Positions 26,679-35,969 of a stretch of DNA of 64,000 nt are shown in pieces. The stretch spans positions 553,792 to 617,791 of the forward strand of contig NZ_LT635861.1 in NCBI RefSeq assembly GCF_900128485.1. Reading direction: 5' to 3'. Within the stretch, counting starts at the first letter, position 1. Every line of letters starts with the position of its first letter. Below the pieces are notes generated by a model. That model saw nothing but the letters and a program-made list of their open reading frames with translations. It searched no databases and was not told the origin of the DNA. Source of the DNA: Duodenibacillus massiliensis (GTDB lineage Bacteria; Pseudomonadota; Gammaproteobacteria; Burkholderiales; Burkholderiaceae_F). The position numbers and the translations under genes are program-made.

Positions 26679-27023
26679 CTATTCAGGAACTTCAAAATCC
26701 AATACGCGCAGTTCATGCCCCTGCGTTGCCGTGAGATGGTAACCCCCGCATTCGGGGCAGGGTTCGCCGTGCCGGTGCAGGGGAACTTCTTTGCCGCAGT
26801 CCAGGCACCAGGCTTGCCCCGGGGGTGTTTCAATCGTAAGGCCCGCGCCCTTTAAAAGGCCCTCGCGCGTTACTGAGAGCCAGGCAAATTTCAGGGCCTC
26901 AATATCCACGCCCGCGAGTTCCCCGACGGCAACCCGCACGGAAAGCACGCGGTCAATAGCCTGAGCGGCCGCCGTTTTTTCCACGGCCTCAACAATGCCT
27001 TCAGCAATGGAAAGTTCATGCAT
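26679..27023 (-). CDS. hypA: nickel metallochaperone HypA
   Basis: The 114-residue protein starts MHELSIAEGI; the N-terminal MHE provides the Ni2+ ligands. The zinc site is CLDCGKEVPLHRHGEPCPEC. It hands nickel to the hydrogenase precursor together with HypB. It overlaps the end of hupK by 8 bases and ends 18 bases before hypB. The frame upstream of 27023 lies within hupK and is not used. Confidence 0.96.
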   Translation of the reverse strand: MHELSIAEGIVEAVEKTAAAQAIDRVLSVRVAVGELAGVDIEALKFAWLSVTREGLLKGAGLTIETPPGQAWCLDCGKEVPLHRHGEPCPECGGYHLTATQGHELRVLDFEVPE

Positions 27024-28158
27024 GAGCGCTCGCCTCATCCGTGGTGCCGTTGGTTTGCGGCATCTCAAAGTGCAGGCGGCACGGTACGCAGGCATCGATC
27101 CCCGCGAGCATCCAGGCGGCCTGGCGCCGGTAGTCTTCTTCCGAGAAGAATTCGATTTTAGAGAGCGCCTCCTCAGCTGCGCCGTGCCGGGCAAAGTTCC
27201 ATTCCGTGGGCGCAGCGATCACGACGGACTCTACGCGGTTTAAGTCGCGGGCAAGTCTGATGCGGTGCGTCAAAAGCCCCCTCGCGGACTGCACCAGTGC
27301 CACCCCCGTGTCGGCGGCAACCGCGGCAGCCCGGACAAAATCAAAGGTTTTGGCCCAGTCCGTAAGCACCCGGATGATTTCAATCAGGCGCGCCACAAAA
27401 AGCGTTCTCACCGAGCAGCAGTAGAGCTCATCCAGATCGGCAATGAGGGGGTGCGATTTCCAGCGCGTCAGAGCCCCGGTCATGCGGGGTTTGCCTCTGA
27501 CCGTGGGGTTTTGCGCGGAAAACTGCGGCGTAAACCACGTTTCAGCGTCCGCCGGCGAATGAGGATCCAGTGCGGGTGTCGTGAGAATCCCGCGGGAGGG
27601 GACCTGCTCCCAAAGCGCGGAGAAAAGCTGCGCGGCCGGGGTCTGCCCGTGCGTGATCCAGGACTCAAAGTCAGGAATTGAATCAAGCGCATTAAAGCCC
27701 GCGGCAGGACCCGTGACGAAGTGTTCGGTTTCAGCGGTCAGTGCCGCGCGGATTTTCGCAAAATCCGGTTTGACTGCGGAAAATTCCTGCGTCATCAGGG
27801 TGCGCAGTGTCCCCAGACGCCGCACGTCATGCGCGGGTTTAAGCCCCACGGCTCTCGGCGCGTCAAACGCGAGAAACCGCAAATGTTCGGCAGCCGTTTC
27901 GGCGGCAACCCTTTGGGCGTTCTCAGGCATTGCCTTGGCGGCAGCCCGGGCAGAGGCCGCCTCCCAGGCCGCCAGATGGGCCTGAGGGCAGAGCGCGTAG
28001 ACCGAGGAGAGAAGAAGCTTGGGTGCGGCCGAGGAAACCGACGAACCGGTGAGCGTTTTGGCTACCGTATCGTCGCGCTCGGAAACCGTGCGTACCGCGA
28101 CGGTGTTGTCCTCGCGGACCGTGACGGTGATATCCACCGCGGCATCAGTGAGACTCAT
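27016..28158 (-). CDS. hupK: HupK/HoxV-type hydrogenase assembly scaffold, a large-subunit paralogue
   Basis: The 380-residue protein is placed by context (between hupJ and hypA) and by degenerate large-subunit motifs. Residues 57-61 read CPQAH, like the second half of the RxCGxCxxxH motif. Residues 355-363 read DACVPCRLH, a clear DxCxxCxxH. Three of the four Ni-Fe cysteine positions therefore persist. HupK/HoxV in rhizobia and Ralstonia is thought to act as a scaffold during Fe-cofactor transfer. GGAGGAGCCG precedes the ATG at 28158. It overlaps hupJ by 14 bases. Confidence 0.8.
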   Translation of the reverse strand: MSLTDAAVDITVTVREDNTVAVRTVSERDDTVAKTLTGSSVSSAAPKLLLSSVYALCPQAHLAAWEAASARAAAKAMPENAQRVAAETAAEHLRFLAFDAPRAVGLKPAHDVRRLGTLRTLMTQEFSAVKPDFAKIRAALTAETEHFVTGPAAGFNALDSIPDFESWITHGQTPAAQLFSALWEQVPSRGILTTPALDPHSPADAETWFTPQFSAQNPTVRGKPRMTGALTRWKSHPLIADLDELYCCSVRTLFVARLIEIIRVLTDWAKTFDFVRAAAVAADTGVALVQSARGLLTHRIRLARDLNRVESVVIAAPTEWNFARHGAAEEALSKIEFFSEEDYRRQAAWMLAGIDACVPCRLHFEMPQTNGTTDEASAHA

Positions 28159-28819
28159 CGGCTCCTCCGTCGGTAAAGTCAGAAAAAAGCGCACGGCGCG
28201 TCACCGGATCCGAGAGGCTTTTGGCCGGTTTAACCGGTCTGGCGGGCGTGAGCTTTTCCCCGGGCTCGTCTTCGGGCACGTCCTCTTTCTTTTTGGAAAG
28301 CATCAATTGCAGGCACACACCGGCAAAGGCTTCGGCCGCGGCCTGATCGGCAAAATCAGTGACCGGGCTTTTCAGTGAACACATTAAGTACTGCCCGAGC
28401 ACACTGTCGGCAACGCCTAGAAACGTAAAGGGACCCGAGGGGAGCGGAATATCGATTTCCGCACCGGCCGCGACCGGTTTCCAGCGGGCCTTGTCGCCGC
28501 AGGCAAGCACCGCCTGCACCGACCACGGGGTCACCGCCACACCGAACCAGTGCGGACCGATCCGCTTAAAAGGCAGAACCTTCACATTCATGCGGGGATT
28601 GAGAATCGGCAGTCCCCGCATTCGCGTGGCGAGAATTTCCCGGAAACCGGCCTCGTAAAAGGGGGCCGGATCCTGCTGAAAGACCCTGAGGCGTCCTTCC
28701 TCACGGATAAAGACCGGACGGGGTGTCTGCCCGGTATGTGACCGATCGTAGGCGCGCGCGGCCTCATCCCTGTCAAAGGGCTTGGGCTTGCGGACGAGTT
28801 CAACGGGTTTGATTTCCAT
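28145..28819 (-). CDS. hupJ: HupJ/HybE-family hydrogenase assembly chaperone
   Basis: The 224-residue protein contains the HybE core from about residue 75 to 170: IGPHWFGVAVTPWSVQAVLA, LPSGPFTFLGV and GQYLMCSLKSPVTDFADQ. HybE-type proteins bind the Tat-exported small subunit or help its assembly. The flanking N- and C-terminal tails (Pro/Lys/Glu-rich) make it longer than E. coli HybE. GAGG lies 6 bases before the ATG at 28819. It overlaps the rubredoxin gene by 20 bases and hupK by 14. Confidence 0.85.
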   Translation of the reverse strand: MEIKPVELVRKPKPFDRDEAARAYDRSHTGQTPRPVFIREEGRLRVFQQDPAPFYEAGFREILATRMRGLPILNPRMNVKVLPFKRIGPHWFGVAVTPWSVQAVLACGDKARWKPVAAGAEIDIPLPSGPFTFLGVADSVLGQYLMCSLKSPVTDFADQAAAEAFAGVCLQLMLSKKKEDVPEDEPGEKLTPARPVKPAKSLSDPVTRRALFSDFTDGGADESH

Positions 28820-29096
28820 CGGTTGCCTCGCTGGAGGTGTCTGCCGCACTGTCGGTTTCGTCCTCGGGGACCGGGAGAAAAAGCGCCGCAGGTGTGTCGC
28901 AGTGCGGGCAGCTCCACCATTCGGGCAGTTCCGAAAAGGGGGTGCCCGGGGGCGTCTGCGTCTCGGGGCACCCTTCGGCCGGATCATAGATGTACCAGCA
29001 GACCTTGCACTGCATGCGTCCGCTTGCGGCAATGCGTTTAGCGCGCTGCGCATCCAGGCGCTTCTGGACCTCTTCAGAACTCACAAATTCCGTCAC
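28800..29096 (-). CDS. hupI: hydrogenase-associated rubredoxin (HupI/HoxR)
   Basis: The 98-residue protein has a rubredoxin core with CKVCWYIYDPAEG and CPHCDTP, the two CxxC pairs that bind one iron, and the aromatic WWSC packing residues. In Ralstonia and Rhizobium the homologous rubredoxin is needed to make the small-subunit FeS clusters under oxygen. The start is GTG at 29096 with a near-perfect AAGGAGGT 5 bases upstream. The acidic C-terminal tail overlaps the next gene by 20 bases. Confidence 0.92.
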   Translation of the reverse strand: MTEFVSSEEVQKRLDAQRAKRIAASGRMQCKVCWYIYDPAEGCPETQTPPGTPFSELPEWWSCPHCDTPAALFLPVPEDETDSAADTSSEATDGNQTR

Positions 29097-29107
29097 GGCT
29101 TACCTCC

Positions 29108-29908
29108 TTAACCGATCGCGCCGCGCGCCATGTCGCGGCGGATCCAGTCGGCAAGTTCCCGCAGTTTGGCTTCTGAGGTCGGAATATCTTCGCGGCCCGC
29201 GGGGACTTCAGGCGGAATAAGCGCCACCACCAGGCTGTCCATCAGGGTTTTGCCGGCATTGTTGAGAATGCGGCTGCGCCAGATGCCTTTGACGCGGGAA
29301 GCCTGAATACGGCTTTTGGCAAAGCCGGAAAGTTCGATGTCGACCTTGCCTTCCCCGAGCGTGGTGAGAATGTAATTCATGTCCGCGGGGTTTAAGGGCT
29401 GGCGTGACAGATCAATCTGATGGTCGGGCAACTCCGGAATCTTTGTGAGATCGGCGTCCTTTAAGGCCTGTCTGAGTTCGGAGAGCACGGGGCCCGCGGC
29501 AAAAAGGCCGTCGGGCTTTTTTTCCGGTTCCTTAATGTCGGTGTTGCCGGTCTCAAGTAGCGTTGTCACGCAGCGCGGCAGCAGTGCGGCCACAAGACTC
29601 GTCTGCTCGCCGATCGTGAGCCGCCAGACCGCGGGGATCTCGGTTTCTTCCGCGACGGCTTCACCCCCGCACAGAGAAATTTTGACTTCCCCCCTGCCGA
29701 GCGTCTGCTTTAAGAAGCGGTTGGTGCCGGCGTCAAGCCGCCCCAGATCCGTGATCCAGTGCAGTTCGTTTTTCGTGTCCTCTCCCGCCTTTTTAAAGAC
29801 GTCCGCCATTTCTTCCAGAACTGCCAGCGTCTTTTGAGCGGCGCGTTTTTCCTCTTCAGGTTTCAGATCGGGACCGGTCCAGGCCGAATCCGTGATGTTG
29901 TGCGGCAT
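29108..29908 (-). CDS. hupH: hydrogenase expression/formation protein HupH/HyaF
   Basis: The 266-residue protein has the two repeated HyaF/HupH segments. The first reads FLKQTLGRGEVKISLCGG ... IPAVWRLTI and the second MNYILTTLGEGKVDIELSGF ... VKGIWRSRI. The family helps mature the hydrogenase small subunit. The stop is 11 bases before the rubredoxin start. No membrane or signal segment is visible, consistent with a cytoplasmic role. Confidence 0.88.
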   Translation of the reverse strand: MPHNITDSAWTGPDLKPEEEKRAAQKTLAVLEEMADVFKKAGEDTKNELHWITDLGRLDAGTNRFLKQTLGRGEVKISLCGGEAVAEETEIPAVWRLTIGEQTSLVAALLPRCVTTLLETGNTDIKEPEKKPDGLFAAGPVLSELRQALKDADLTKIPELPDHQIDLSRQPLNPADMNYILTTLGEGKVDIELSGFAKSRIQASRVKGIWRSRILNNAGKTLMDSLVVALIPPEVPAGREDIPTSEAKLRELADWIRRDMARGAIG

Positions 29909-29960
29909 GCGCTTCCTTTTAATGACTGTTTTAAAAATCGATTTCCCGGAGGGCTTTCGT

Positions 29961-30422
29961 TCAGGCGTTGCCGATCACAATCTTACGCTTGGGCTGCGCC
30001 GTCTCACCGGTCAGAATCTCAACAAGTTTTGCCTCATAGACGTCCCAGTCCTGAAGGCCTTCAATTGCACCCATCATTTCGCCGAAGCGAAAGACCGCAA
30101 GCGCCGGCAGCCTGCGGATGCCGAGCGTGTTGGCGATGCGGCGCCCGAAGGCCGGATCGGTAAAGCCCTGCGCCGTGAGAGTGCCGCCGAAAAGATTAAA
30201 GAGCTCCGGGCCGATCACGGCCATATCGAGTGTTTCCTTGTACATCACGGGGTCGTCGACAATACAAAGCGCGGAAAGTCCCTGAGCTTTTGTGACGGTT
30301 TCAGCGTTTGCGTCCGTGATGCGTGTAATCGTTTTGTCGTCCCAGATGCGCTTAAAAAGCGGGTGCTCATCGACGTTGATGCGCACGAGTTCCGCGGTGG
30401 GGGCGTTAAGTTTGACTGCCAT
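29961..30422 (-). CDS. hupG: HupG/HyaE-family thioredoxin-like hydrogenase chaperone
   Basis: The 153-residue protein has a thioredoxin-like fold pattern (LSALCIVDDP, then RRLPALAVFRFGEMMGAIEG) without a CxxC, as in HyaE/HoxO/HupG. These bind the Tat signal peptide of the hydrogenase small subunit during assembly. It is the first gene of the run; hupH starts 52 bases later. The ATG at 30422 matches the family; the upstream in-frame extension is AT-rich leader. The Shine-Dalgarno is weak (CGGGT). Confidence 0.82.
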   Translation of the reverse strand: MAVKLNAPTAELVRINVDEHPLFKRIWDDKTITRITDANAETVTKAQGLSALCIVDDPVMYKETLDMAVIGPELFNLFGGTLTAQGFTDPAFGRRIANTLGIRRLPALAVFRFGEMMGAIEGLQDWDVYEAKLVEILTGETAQPKRKIVIGNA

Positions 30423-30858
30423 GAATGACCCGTTTGTTTCGGATGTAGTGCCAATCATTCTGATGCAGTGAGAAAGGGGTGTAAATACTCCGTTGGTGCC
30501 GTTTTTGGTTTCTTCCCTCAGCCATCGGGAGTAAGTGTTCCCGATAAAGGAGACGGTTATTTTGCGGCAGGAAAAAATCACGTCAGAATTTCAGGGAAAA
30601 TACCTAGATGGCATAACCTGCACAACGGAAACAAGATATTGCTGCGTGCTTAAAAAATAGGCACAACAGAAACCGGCTGAATTTGTGTGAAATTTTTTCA
30701 GCTCCTCTGAGATCTCCACACAAACAGTGGAAAATGGTGGAAAACTCAGGGGGCTGATATCGCGGGAAATTTCATTTTCGCCCCGACGGGCTTGACAGTT
30801 TTTTCGTGTGCGGCTAAAAGGCAGACAGCATTTTCTTTGTTTTGTGACGGAGTCAGTT
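30423..30858. other. intergenic region between divergent hupG and truC, with an inverted repeat
   Basis: No gene is visible in this AT-richer gap. It contains a 7-bp inverted repeat ATCGGGA/TCCCGAT with an 8-base spacer at 30524-30545, 102 bases upstream of hupG. The repeat could be an operator for the hup/hyp operon. A strong promoter for the rightward gene lies at 30792-30820. Confidence 0.45.
30792..30820 (+). promoter_or_regulatory. sigma-70 promoter of the pseudouridine synthase gene
   Basis: TTGACA (30792-30797), a 17-base spacer and TAAAAG (30815-30820). The predicted start of transcription leaves a leader of roughly 30 bases before the TTG start codon. Confidence 0.6.
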
Positions 30859-31659
30859 TTGTCGTTACCGCCGGAAGAAAAACCGTCGGCACCGCGGGTG
30901 GTGCCGCTTTACACCGATGAAGTGCTCGGGATCGTCATGAAACCGGCGGGACTTCTCGTGCACCGCAGCGAGGTGGCACCCGACGCGGAGGACTTTGCGC
31001 TGCAGCAGGCTCGGGATCTTTTCGGGCGCCGCGTTTATGCCGCGCACCGCCTGGACAGAGGGACTTCCGGTGTTCTCATTTTTTCCTTTGATCCGGAAAC
31101 GGCGGCAACCGTTGCCCGTCAGTTTGAGACCGGGGTCGTGAGAAAGCGCTACGCGGTGCTGGTGCGCGGCTGGATCAATGAACCCTGCCGCATTGATTAC
31201 GCCTTAAAGCCCGTGCGTGATCCGTATCTGAGGACCCAGAAAACCGAAGCGCAGCCAGCGGTAACGGATATTGAGCCCTGGGCGCGCACTGAGGTGCCGG
31301 TTGCGTTCGGGGATTTTGCCTCGGTGCGGGTGACGCTTTTGGGGGCCGAACCCGAAACCGGCCGCAGGCATCAGATCCGCCGGCATTTAAAGCATATCGC
31401 CCACCCGGTGATCGGCGACTCCACCTACGGTAAAGGCGCCTTAAACCGCACGCTTGCGGCGTATTGGGGAGAGCAGAGGATGTTTCTGCACTGCGCGCGC
31501 CTGGCGCTCACGCATCCCGTCACCGGTGAACGCCTGGACATTACGGCGCCCGCCGACACAAAAATGGACCGCATACTGCAGTCTCTCGGGCTTGAGTCTT
31601 ACTACAATGCCCGCGTGGCGGCGCCTTGGACCGATGCCGCGCCCCAGGCTGATTCTTGA
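30859..31659 (+). CDS. truC: RluA-family pseudouridine synthase, probably TruC (tRNA U65)
   Basis: The 266-residue protein has the RluA-family catalytic motif AAHRLDRGTSGVLIF with the catalytic Asp, and the C-terminal TGRRHQIRRHLKHIAHPVIGD. The RRHLKHI form is typical of TruC, which modifies tRNA position 65; a 23S rRNA target cannot be excluded. No S4 domain is present. The likely start is TTG at 30859 (SLPPEEKPS) with GGAG 7 bases upstream; a GTG at 30808 would sit inside the promoter. yggS follows after 9 bases. Confidence 0.85.
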   Translation: MSLPPEEKPSAPRVVPLYTDEVLGIVMKPAGLLVHRSEVAPDAEDFALQQARDLFGRRVYAAHRLDRGTSGVLIFSFDPETAATVARQFETGVVRKRYAVLVRGWINEPCRIDYALKPVRDPYLRTQKTEAQPAVTDIEPWARTEVPVAFGDFASVRVTLLGAEPETGRRHQIRRHLKHIAHPVIGDSTYGKGALNRTLAAYWGEQRMFLHCARLALTHPVTGERLDITAPADTKMDRILQSLGLESYYNARVAAPWTDAAPQADS

Positions 31660-31668
31660 GTAACTGTT

Positions 31669-32376
31669 ATGTCTGATTTTTCCCGAATTCCCGAAAACCT
31701 TGCCCGTGTCTGTGAAAGGCTCGAAGCGGCCGCGAATACCTGCGGCAGAAGTGTCGTATTGCTCGCGGTTTCAAAAACGTTTCCCGCTGAAGCCGTGGAT
31801 GTTGCGCTTGCTGCGGGCCAGAAAGCGTTCGGCGAAAACTATGTGCAGGAAGGTGTGGAAAAGATAGAGTGGTTTAAGGAAAAGAGGCCTGACTCAGGGA
31901 TTGTCTGGCACTTTATCGGGCCGCTGCAGTCCAACAAAACGCGCCCTGTGGCCGAGCATTTTGACTGGGTGGAAAGTGTTGACCGCTTAAAAATCGCGCA
32001 GCGTTTAAATGACCAGAGGCCCGAAAATCTGCCGCCGTTAAATCTGCTCATTGAAGTCAATATTGACGGCGAAGCCAGTAAAAGCGGTGTTGTGCCCGAC
32101 GATCTTCCCGCTCTGATTGAATCCGTGAGAGCGCTTCCACGGCTCAAACTCAGAGGGCTCATGACGATTCCGGCGCCCGCTGACACCCGGGAAGAAAAGA
32201 TGAAGCCCCTTATTGCCATGCGTGCGCTTTTTGACGGGCTCAAAGACCGTTACGGCTTTGACACGCTTTCCATGGGAATGAGCGCGGATATGACGGAGGC
32301 TGTTGAGGCCGGAAGCACCGAGGTTCGCGTCGGCAGCGCGATTTTCGGCGCCAGACACTATCCGGCCAAAGCCTGA
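31669..32376 (+). CDS. yggS: YggS/ProSC-family pyridoxal-phosphate homeostasis protein
   Basis: The 235-residue PLP-binding TIM-barrel protein has the PLP lysine in LLAVSKTFPAE (near residue 34) and conserved GENYVQEGVEK, HFIGPLQSNK and LSMGMSADMTEAVEAGSTEVRVGSAIFG segments (the last spanning the phosphate-binding site). It buffers intracellular PLP and influences amino acid metabolism. It is downstream of truC with a 9-base gap and ends at a bidirectional terminator. Confidence 0.93.
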   Translation: MSDFSRIPENLARVCERLEAAANTCGRSVVLLAVSKTFPAEAVDVALAAGQKAFGENYVQEGVEKIEWFKEKRPDSGIVWHFIGPLQSNKTRPVAEHFDWVESVDRLKIAQRLNDQRPENLPPLNLLIEVNIDGEASKSGVVPDDLPALIESVRALPRLKLRGLMTIPAPADTREEKMKPLIAMRALFDGLKDRYGFDTLSMGMSADMTEAVEAGSTEVRVGSAIFGARHYPAKA

Positions 32377-32380
32377 CGCA

Positions 32381-32416
32381 AAAAAAGAGGACGCCCGTAA
32401 AGACGTCCTCTTTTTC
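32381..32416. terminator. bidirectional terminator between yggS and ilvD
   Basis: AAAGAGGACG pairs with CGTCCTCTTT around a 10-base loop, with A and T runs usable on both strands. Confidence 0.88.
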
Positions 32417-32433
32417 CAAGAAGCCCTCTGAAA

Positions 32434-34092
32434 TTAACTCAGCACGGCACCCTTGCAGCCCGAACTCACAAGCTTGGCGTAGCGGGCGAGATAGCCCGTG
32501 TTCACGCGCGGCGTTCTCGGCTTCCATTCGGCACGGCGCTTCGTCATTTCTTCGTCCGACACATCCACGCTGATCGTGTTGGCGGGAATGTCGATTTCGA
32601 TCATGTCGCCTTCCTTGATGAGCGCAATGGGGCCGCCCACAGCAGCTTCCGGCGAGACGTGACCGATGGCGGCACCGCGGGTGGCGCCGGAGAAGCGTCC
32701 GTCGGTGATGAGAGCCACGCAGTTGCCGAGGCCCGAACCCATAATGGCGGAGGTGGGGTTGAGCATTTCGCGCATGCCGGGGCCGCCCTTGGGGCCTTCG
32801 TAGCGGATCACGACGACTTCGCCGGCGTTGATCTTGCCGCCGTAGATGGCGTTAAGCGCATCTTCTTCGCAGTCAAAGACGCGGGCCTTGCCCTTGTGAT
32901 GCATCATTTCAGGAGCCACGGCCGAGCGCTTCACCACAGACCCTTCGGGAGCGAGGTTGCCCTTCAAAACAGCAATGCCGCCTTCCTTGCTGATGGGGTT
33001 ATCAACGGTGTGAATGATCTCGGTGTTGAGAATCTGCGCGCCCTTGATGTTTTCGGCAACGGTCTTGCCGGTGACAGTCATCAGATCGGTCTTTAAGAAC
33101 CCGAGCTTGGCGATTTCAGCCATCACCGCGCGGATGCCGCCCGCTTCATCGAGTTCCTCGATGTAGTGGTTGCCGGCCGGAGCGAGGTGGCAGAGGTTCG
33201 GGGTGTGCTTGCTGATTTCGTTTGCGACCGAGAGATCAAGATCAATGCCGCATTCGTGCGCGATGGCGGGCAGGTGCAGCATGGAGTTCGTTGAGCAGCC
33301 GAGTGCCATGTCAATGGCAAGCGCGTTCATAAACGCGTCGCGCGTCATGATGTCGCGGGGCTTAAGGTCGTCACGGACGAGATCCATGATCTTCATGCCG
33401 CTTTCCTTGGCAAGGCGCAGGCGGGCGGAGTAAACGGCCGGAATCGTGCCGTTGCCGGGCAGCGCCATACCGAGCACTTCCGAGAGGCAGTTCATGGAGT
33501 TCGCGGTAAACATGCCCGAGCAGGAACCGCAGGACGGGCAAGCCTTGTTTTCGAGGTCTTCAAACTGAATCGGCGTGATCTTGCCGGTTCGGAACTGACT
33601 CACCGCTTCGCTGATGTTGGAGTAGGAGACCTTGTGGCCTTCAAAGTGACCGGCAAGCATTGCGCCGCCGCTGATCACAATTGAAGGAATGTTAAGGCGC
33701 GCGGCGGCCATCAGAAGCCCGGGGACGTTTTTGTCGCAGGCAGCGACCATCACCAGGCCGTCAAAGGGGTGAGCCATTGCCATCGATTCGGTGGAGTCGG
33801 CAATGAGTTCGCGCGAAACCAGGGAGTACTTCATGCCGACGTGGCCCATCGCAAGGCCGTCGCAGACGGCAATTGCCGGGAACACAATCGGAACGCCGCC
33901 CGCCAAAGCCACGCCCTGCTTGACGGCATCGACAATTTTGTCGAGATTCATGTGGCCCGGAACGATGTCGTTCTTGGAGCTCACAACGCCGATCAGAGGC
34001 TTGCCGATTTCGGCATCACACAGGCCCAGGGCCTTTAAAAGCGAACGCTGCGGGGCGGCATTGATGCCCTTGGTTAACGGATCACTGCGCAT
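32434..34092 (-). CDS. ilvD: dihydroxy-acid dehydratase
   Basis: IlvD dehydrates dihydroxy acids in valine and isoleucine synthesis, giving 2-oxoisovalerate used by LeuA. The 552-residue protein has Fe-S ligands in ACDKNVPG and [19 protein letters not shown] and the C-terminal [22 protein letters not shown] signature split over the substrate site. The ATG at 34092 (MRSDPLTKG) is chosen because GGGAG lies 11 bases upstream; an ATG at 34110 lacks a site. The gene is monocistronic here, between yggS and a MATE gene on the same strand. Confidence 0.96.
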   Translation of the reverse strand: MRSDPLTKGINAAPQRSLLKALGLCDAEIGKPLIGVVSSKNDIVPGHMNLDKIVDAVKQGVALAGGVPIVFPAIAVCDGLAMGHVGMKYSLVSRELIADSTESMAMAHPFDGLVMVAACDKNVPGLLMAAARLNIPSIVISGGAMLAGHFEGHKVSYSNISEAVSQFRTGKITPIQFEDLENKACPSCGSCSGMFTANSMNCLSEVLGMALPGNGTIPAVYSARLRLAKESGMKIMDLVRDDLKPRDIMTRDAFMNALAIDMALGCSTNSMLHLPAIAHECGIDLDLSVANEISKHTPNLCHLAPAGNHYIEELDEAGGIRAVMAEIAKLGFLKTDLMTVTGKTVAENIKGAQILNTEIIHTVDNPISKEGGIAVLKGNLAPEGSVVKRSAVAPEMMHHKGKARVFDCEEDALNAIYGGKINAGEVVVIRYEGPKGGPGMREMLNPTSAIMGSGLGNCVALITDGRFSGATRGAAIGHVSPEAAVGGPIALIKEGDMIEIDIPANTISVDVSDEEMTKRRAEWKPRTPRVNTGYLARYAKLVSSGCKGAVLS

Positions 34093-34233
34093 AAACTTAT
34101 TTTCTCCCATGAATACGCGGGGTTGTATTTGTGGTGTTATTCAGAATTGTCCGAAATAACGGTGTCTGCATATTGTATTGCTCACGCTGAAACAGACCTG
34201 ACGAAAGGCGCGAAAACAGATACGTTTCTAGAC

Positions 34234-35598
34234 TTAATCGAAACTGCCTGCGGTTTTTGTCTCAAGTGTTTTCTGGTGACGCCGGTAAAGCCACCAGAGC
34301 ATCAGCGTCGTCACCACCCAGCTTGCGGGGTAGACGGCCATGAGCATGTTGTAGGTAGGGTCGGCGGCAAAAAGTGTTGCAACCCAGAGTACGCGGATCG
34401 AGCAGATGCACACCAATGTCACCACTGCCGGAGGCAGTGAATAACCGAAACCGCGCATGGCGTCAGACAAGGTTTCCATGATGACGTTAACCGGTTCGGG
34501 CAGCACCACCCAGAAGATGCGGGTAAGCCCCAGCGCAATAACGGACTCATCGGTCGTAAAGCAGGCGAGAAGTTCTCTTGCGAAAATCCAGATAAAGGCT
34601 ACGAGAACGAAGGTCGCCGCAAAGTTAAGCCCCATGGAAATGAGGGTGGCGCGCCGGCAGCGCGCGAGGTTTCCCGCGCCCCAGTTTTGGCTCACGAACG
34701 TGGTGGCCGTGAGGCCAAAGGCATTGATAAAGCAGTAAACGTTGATTTCAATCGTAAAGGCTGCGACGCTTCCTGCCATCGCGTCAGGTCCGAGACTGTT
34801 GATTGCCGCCTGAATGATGAGGTTGGAAAGCGAAAAGACCATACTCTGCAGTCCCGCGGGCCACCCGATTCTCACCATGTTTTTCAGTGCCGTGCGGTTG
34901 ACGGTGAAAAGCCTGGCGGGGATGAGCCTTAATTCATCATCGCGCCGCATGAGGCAGACCACAAGAATGGCGGCGGCCAGAGCGTTGGCAAGCGCCGTCG
35001 CAAGCGCCACGCCCCCGGCCTGCATGCCGCAGACCAAAACAAAAAAGAGGTTTCCGGCAATATTAAAAACCGTTGCGGCGCAAAGCGCCCACAAAGGGGT
35101 TTTCGTGTCGCCCTTGCTTCTGAAGACGGAAGCAAGGAAGTTATAAACCGCAATAAAAGGGATGCCCGCAAGGTAGACGCGTAGGTAGTCTTCGGCGTGC
35201 CCGAGAACGCTCTCAGGGACGTCAAGCACATCCATGATGAAGCCGCAGAAGATTTCCCCCAAAAGGGCAATGGCAACGCCAAAGGCGACCGACAGTGCAA
35301 AAGCCGTGTGTACGCTTTCAGAAGCGAGTTTTTTCTGCCGCATTCCGAGGTAGCGGGCCGTCACGACGTTAACGCCGAGCGCAAGTCCCATGCACAGACT
35401 CACTATGAGACCGATCACCGGGACGTTGTTTCCCACGGCAGCCATTGCGTCGCTTGAGACGTAGTGTCCGAGGACAGCGACGTCGGCGGCATTAAAGAGC
35501 TGCTGCAGCACGCCCGTGAAGGCAAGCGGCAGCGCAATGATGATCATTTTGTCCCAGAGGGAGCCCTCGAGAAGGTTGAGTTCCTTGGCCTGTGACAT
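34234..35598 (-). CDS. MATE-family efflux transporter
   Basis: The 454-residue protein has twelve predicted helices in two homologous halves. The first half contains FNAADVAVLGHYVSSDAMAA and GLALGVNVVTARYLG, and the second VAAFTIEINVYCFINAFGLT, all typical of MATE antiporters of the DinF/NorM/MepA type. These export cationic drugs or metabolites using Na+ or H+. The substrate is unknown. It lies 141 bases upstream of ilvD on the same strand, and its 5' side is a gene-free zone next to an insertion-sequence remnant. Confidence 0.9.
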   Translation of the reverse strand: MSQAKELNLLEGSLWDKMIIIALPLAFTGVLQQLFNAADVAVLGHYVSSDAMAAVGNNVPVIGLIVSLCMGLALGVNVVTARYLGMRQKKLASESVHTAFALSVAFGVAIALLGEIFCGFIMDVLDVPESVLGHAEDYLRVYLAGIPFIAVYNFLASVFRSKGDTKTPLWALCAATVFNIAGNLFFVLVCGMQAGGVALATALANALAAAILVVCLMRRDDELRLIPARLFTVNRTALKNMVRIGWPAGLQSMVFSLSNLIIQAAINSLGPDAMAGSVAAFTIEINVYCFINAFGLTATTFVSQNWGAGNLARCRRATLISMGLNFAATFVLVAFIWIFARELLACFTTDESVIALGLTRIFWVVLPEPVNVIMETLSDAMRGFGYSLPPAVVTLVCICSIRVLWVATLFAADPTYNMLMAVYPASWVVTTLMLWWLYRRHQKTLETKTAGSFD

Positions 35599-35969
35599 GG
35601 TGCGTGTATCGGGAAAACCGTCGGATGAAGCGCTTTTTTGGCCGATTTTAAGCTTCGGACGGGCGGCAACCGATTCTTAAGGCAGGATTCTTTTTTCAGG
35701 CAGGAAAAAAGTACGAATGTGCATATTTATTGGGTCGAAACAGGTTTTACGGTTGACTAATCCTTTATAACTAATAGACAAGCTTAATTTTTCAGCCCGC
35801 TTTAAGGTATCGTCCTTTGGCAGGCGTTTCGGGGAAAAGACACAATTCGGCATGAAATCAGCGCTTAAGGCGGTGTCGGAGAGCCCCGCAGGCGCAGTAA
35901 ACCCCAATAAAAAATCTCTGACAACAAGAAGTACGACTTTCCCATCCGGGAGGAGACACACGTAAACAA
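35599..35969. other. gene-free stretch between the MATE gene and the IS remnant
   Basis: No convincing reading frame is seen. The sequence is AT-richer than the surroundings around 35690-35800 and contains TATAAC (35766-35771) and related promoter-like words on both strands without good partners. It may hold the MATE promoter and sequence outside the insertion-sequence right end. Confidence 0.4.

Noticed and set aside
30438-30454. Sigma-54-like TTGGCAC upstream of hupG
   Set aside because: The -12 element reads CCGA instead of TTGC, and transcription would begin about 8 bases before the start codon, leaving no ribosome site.
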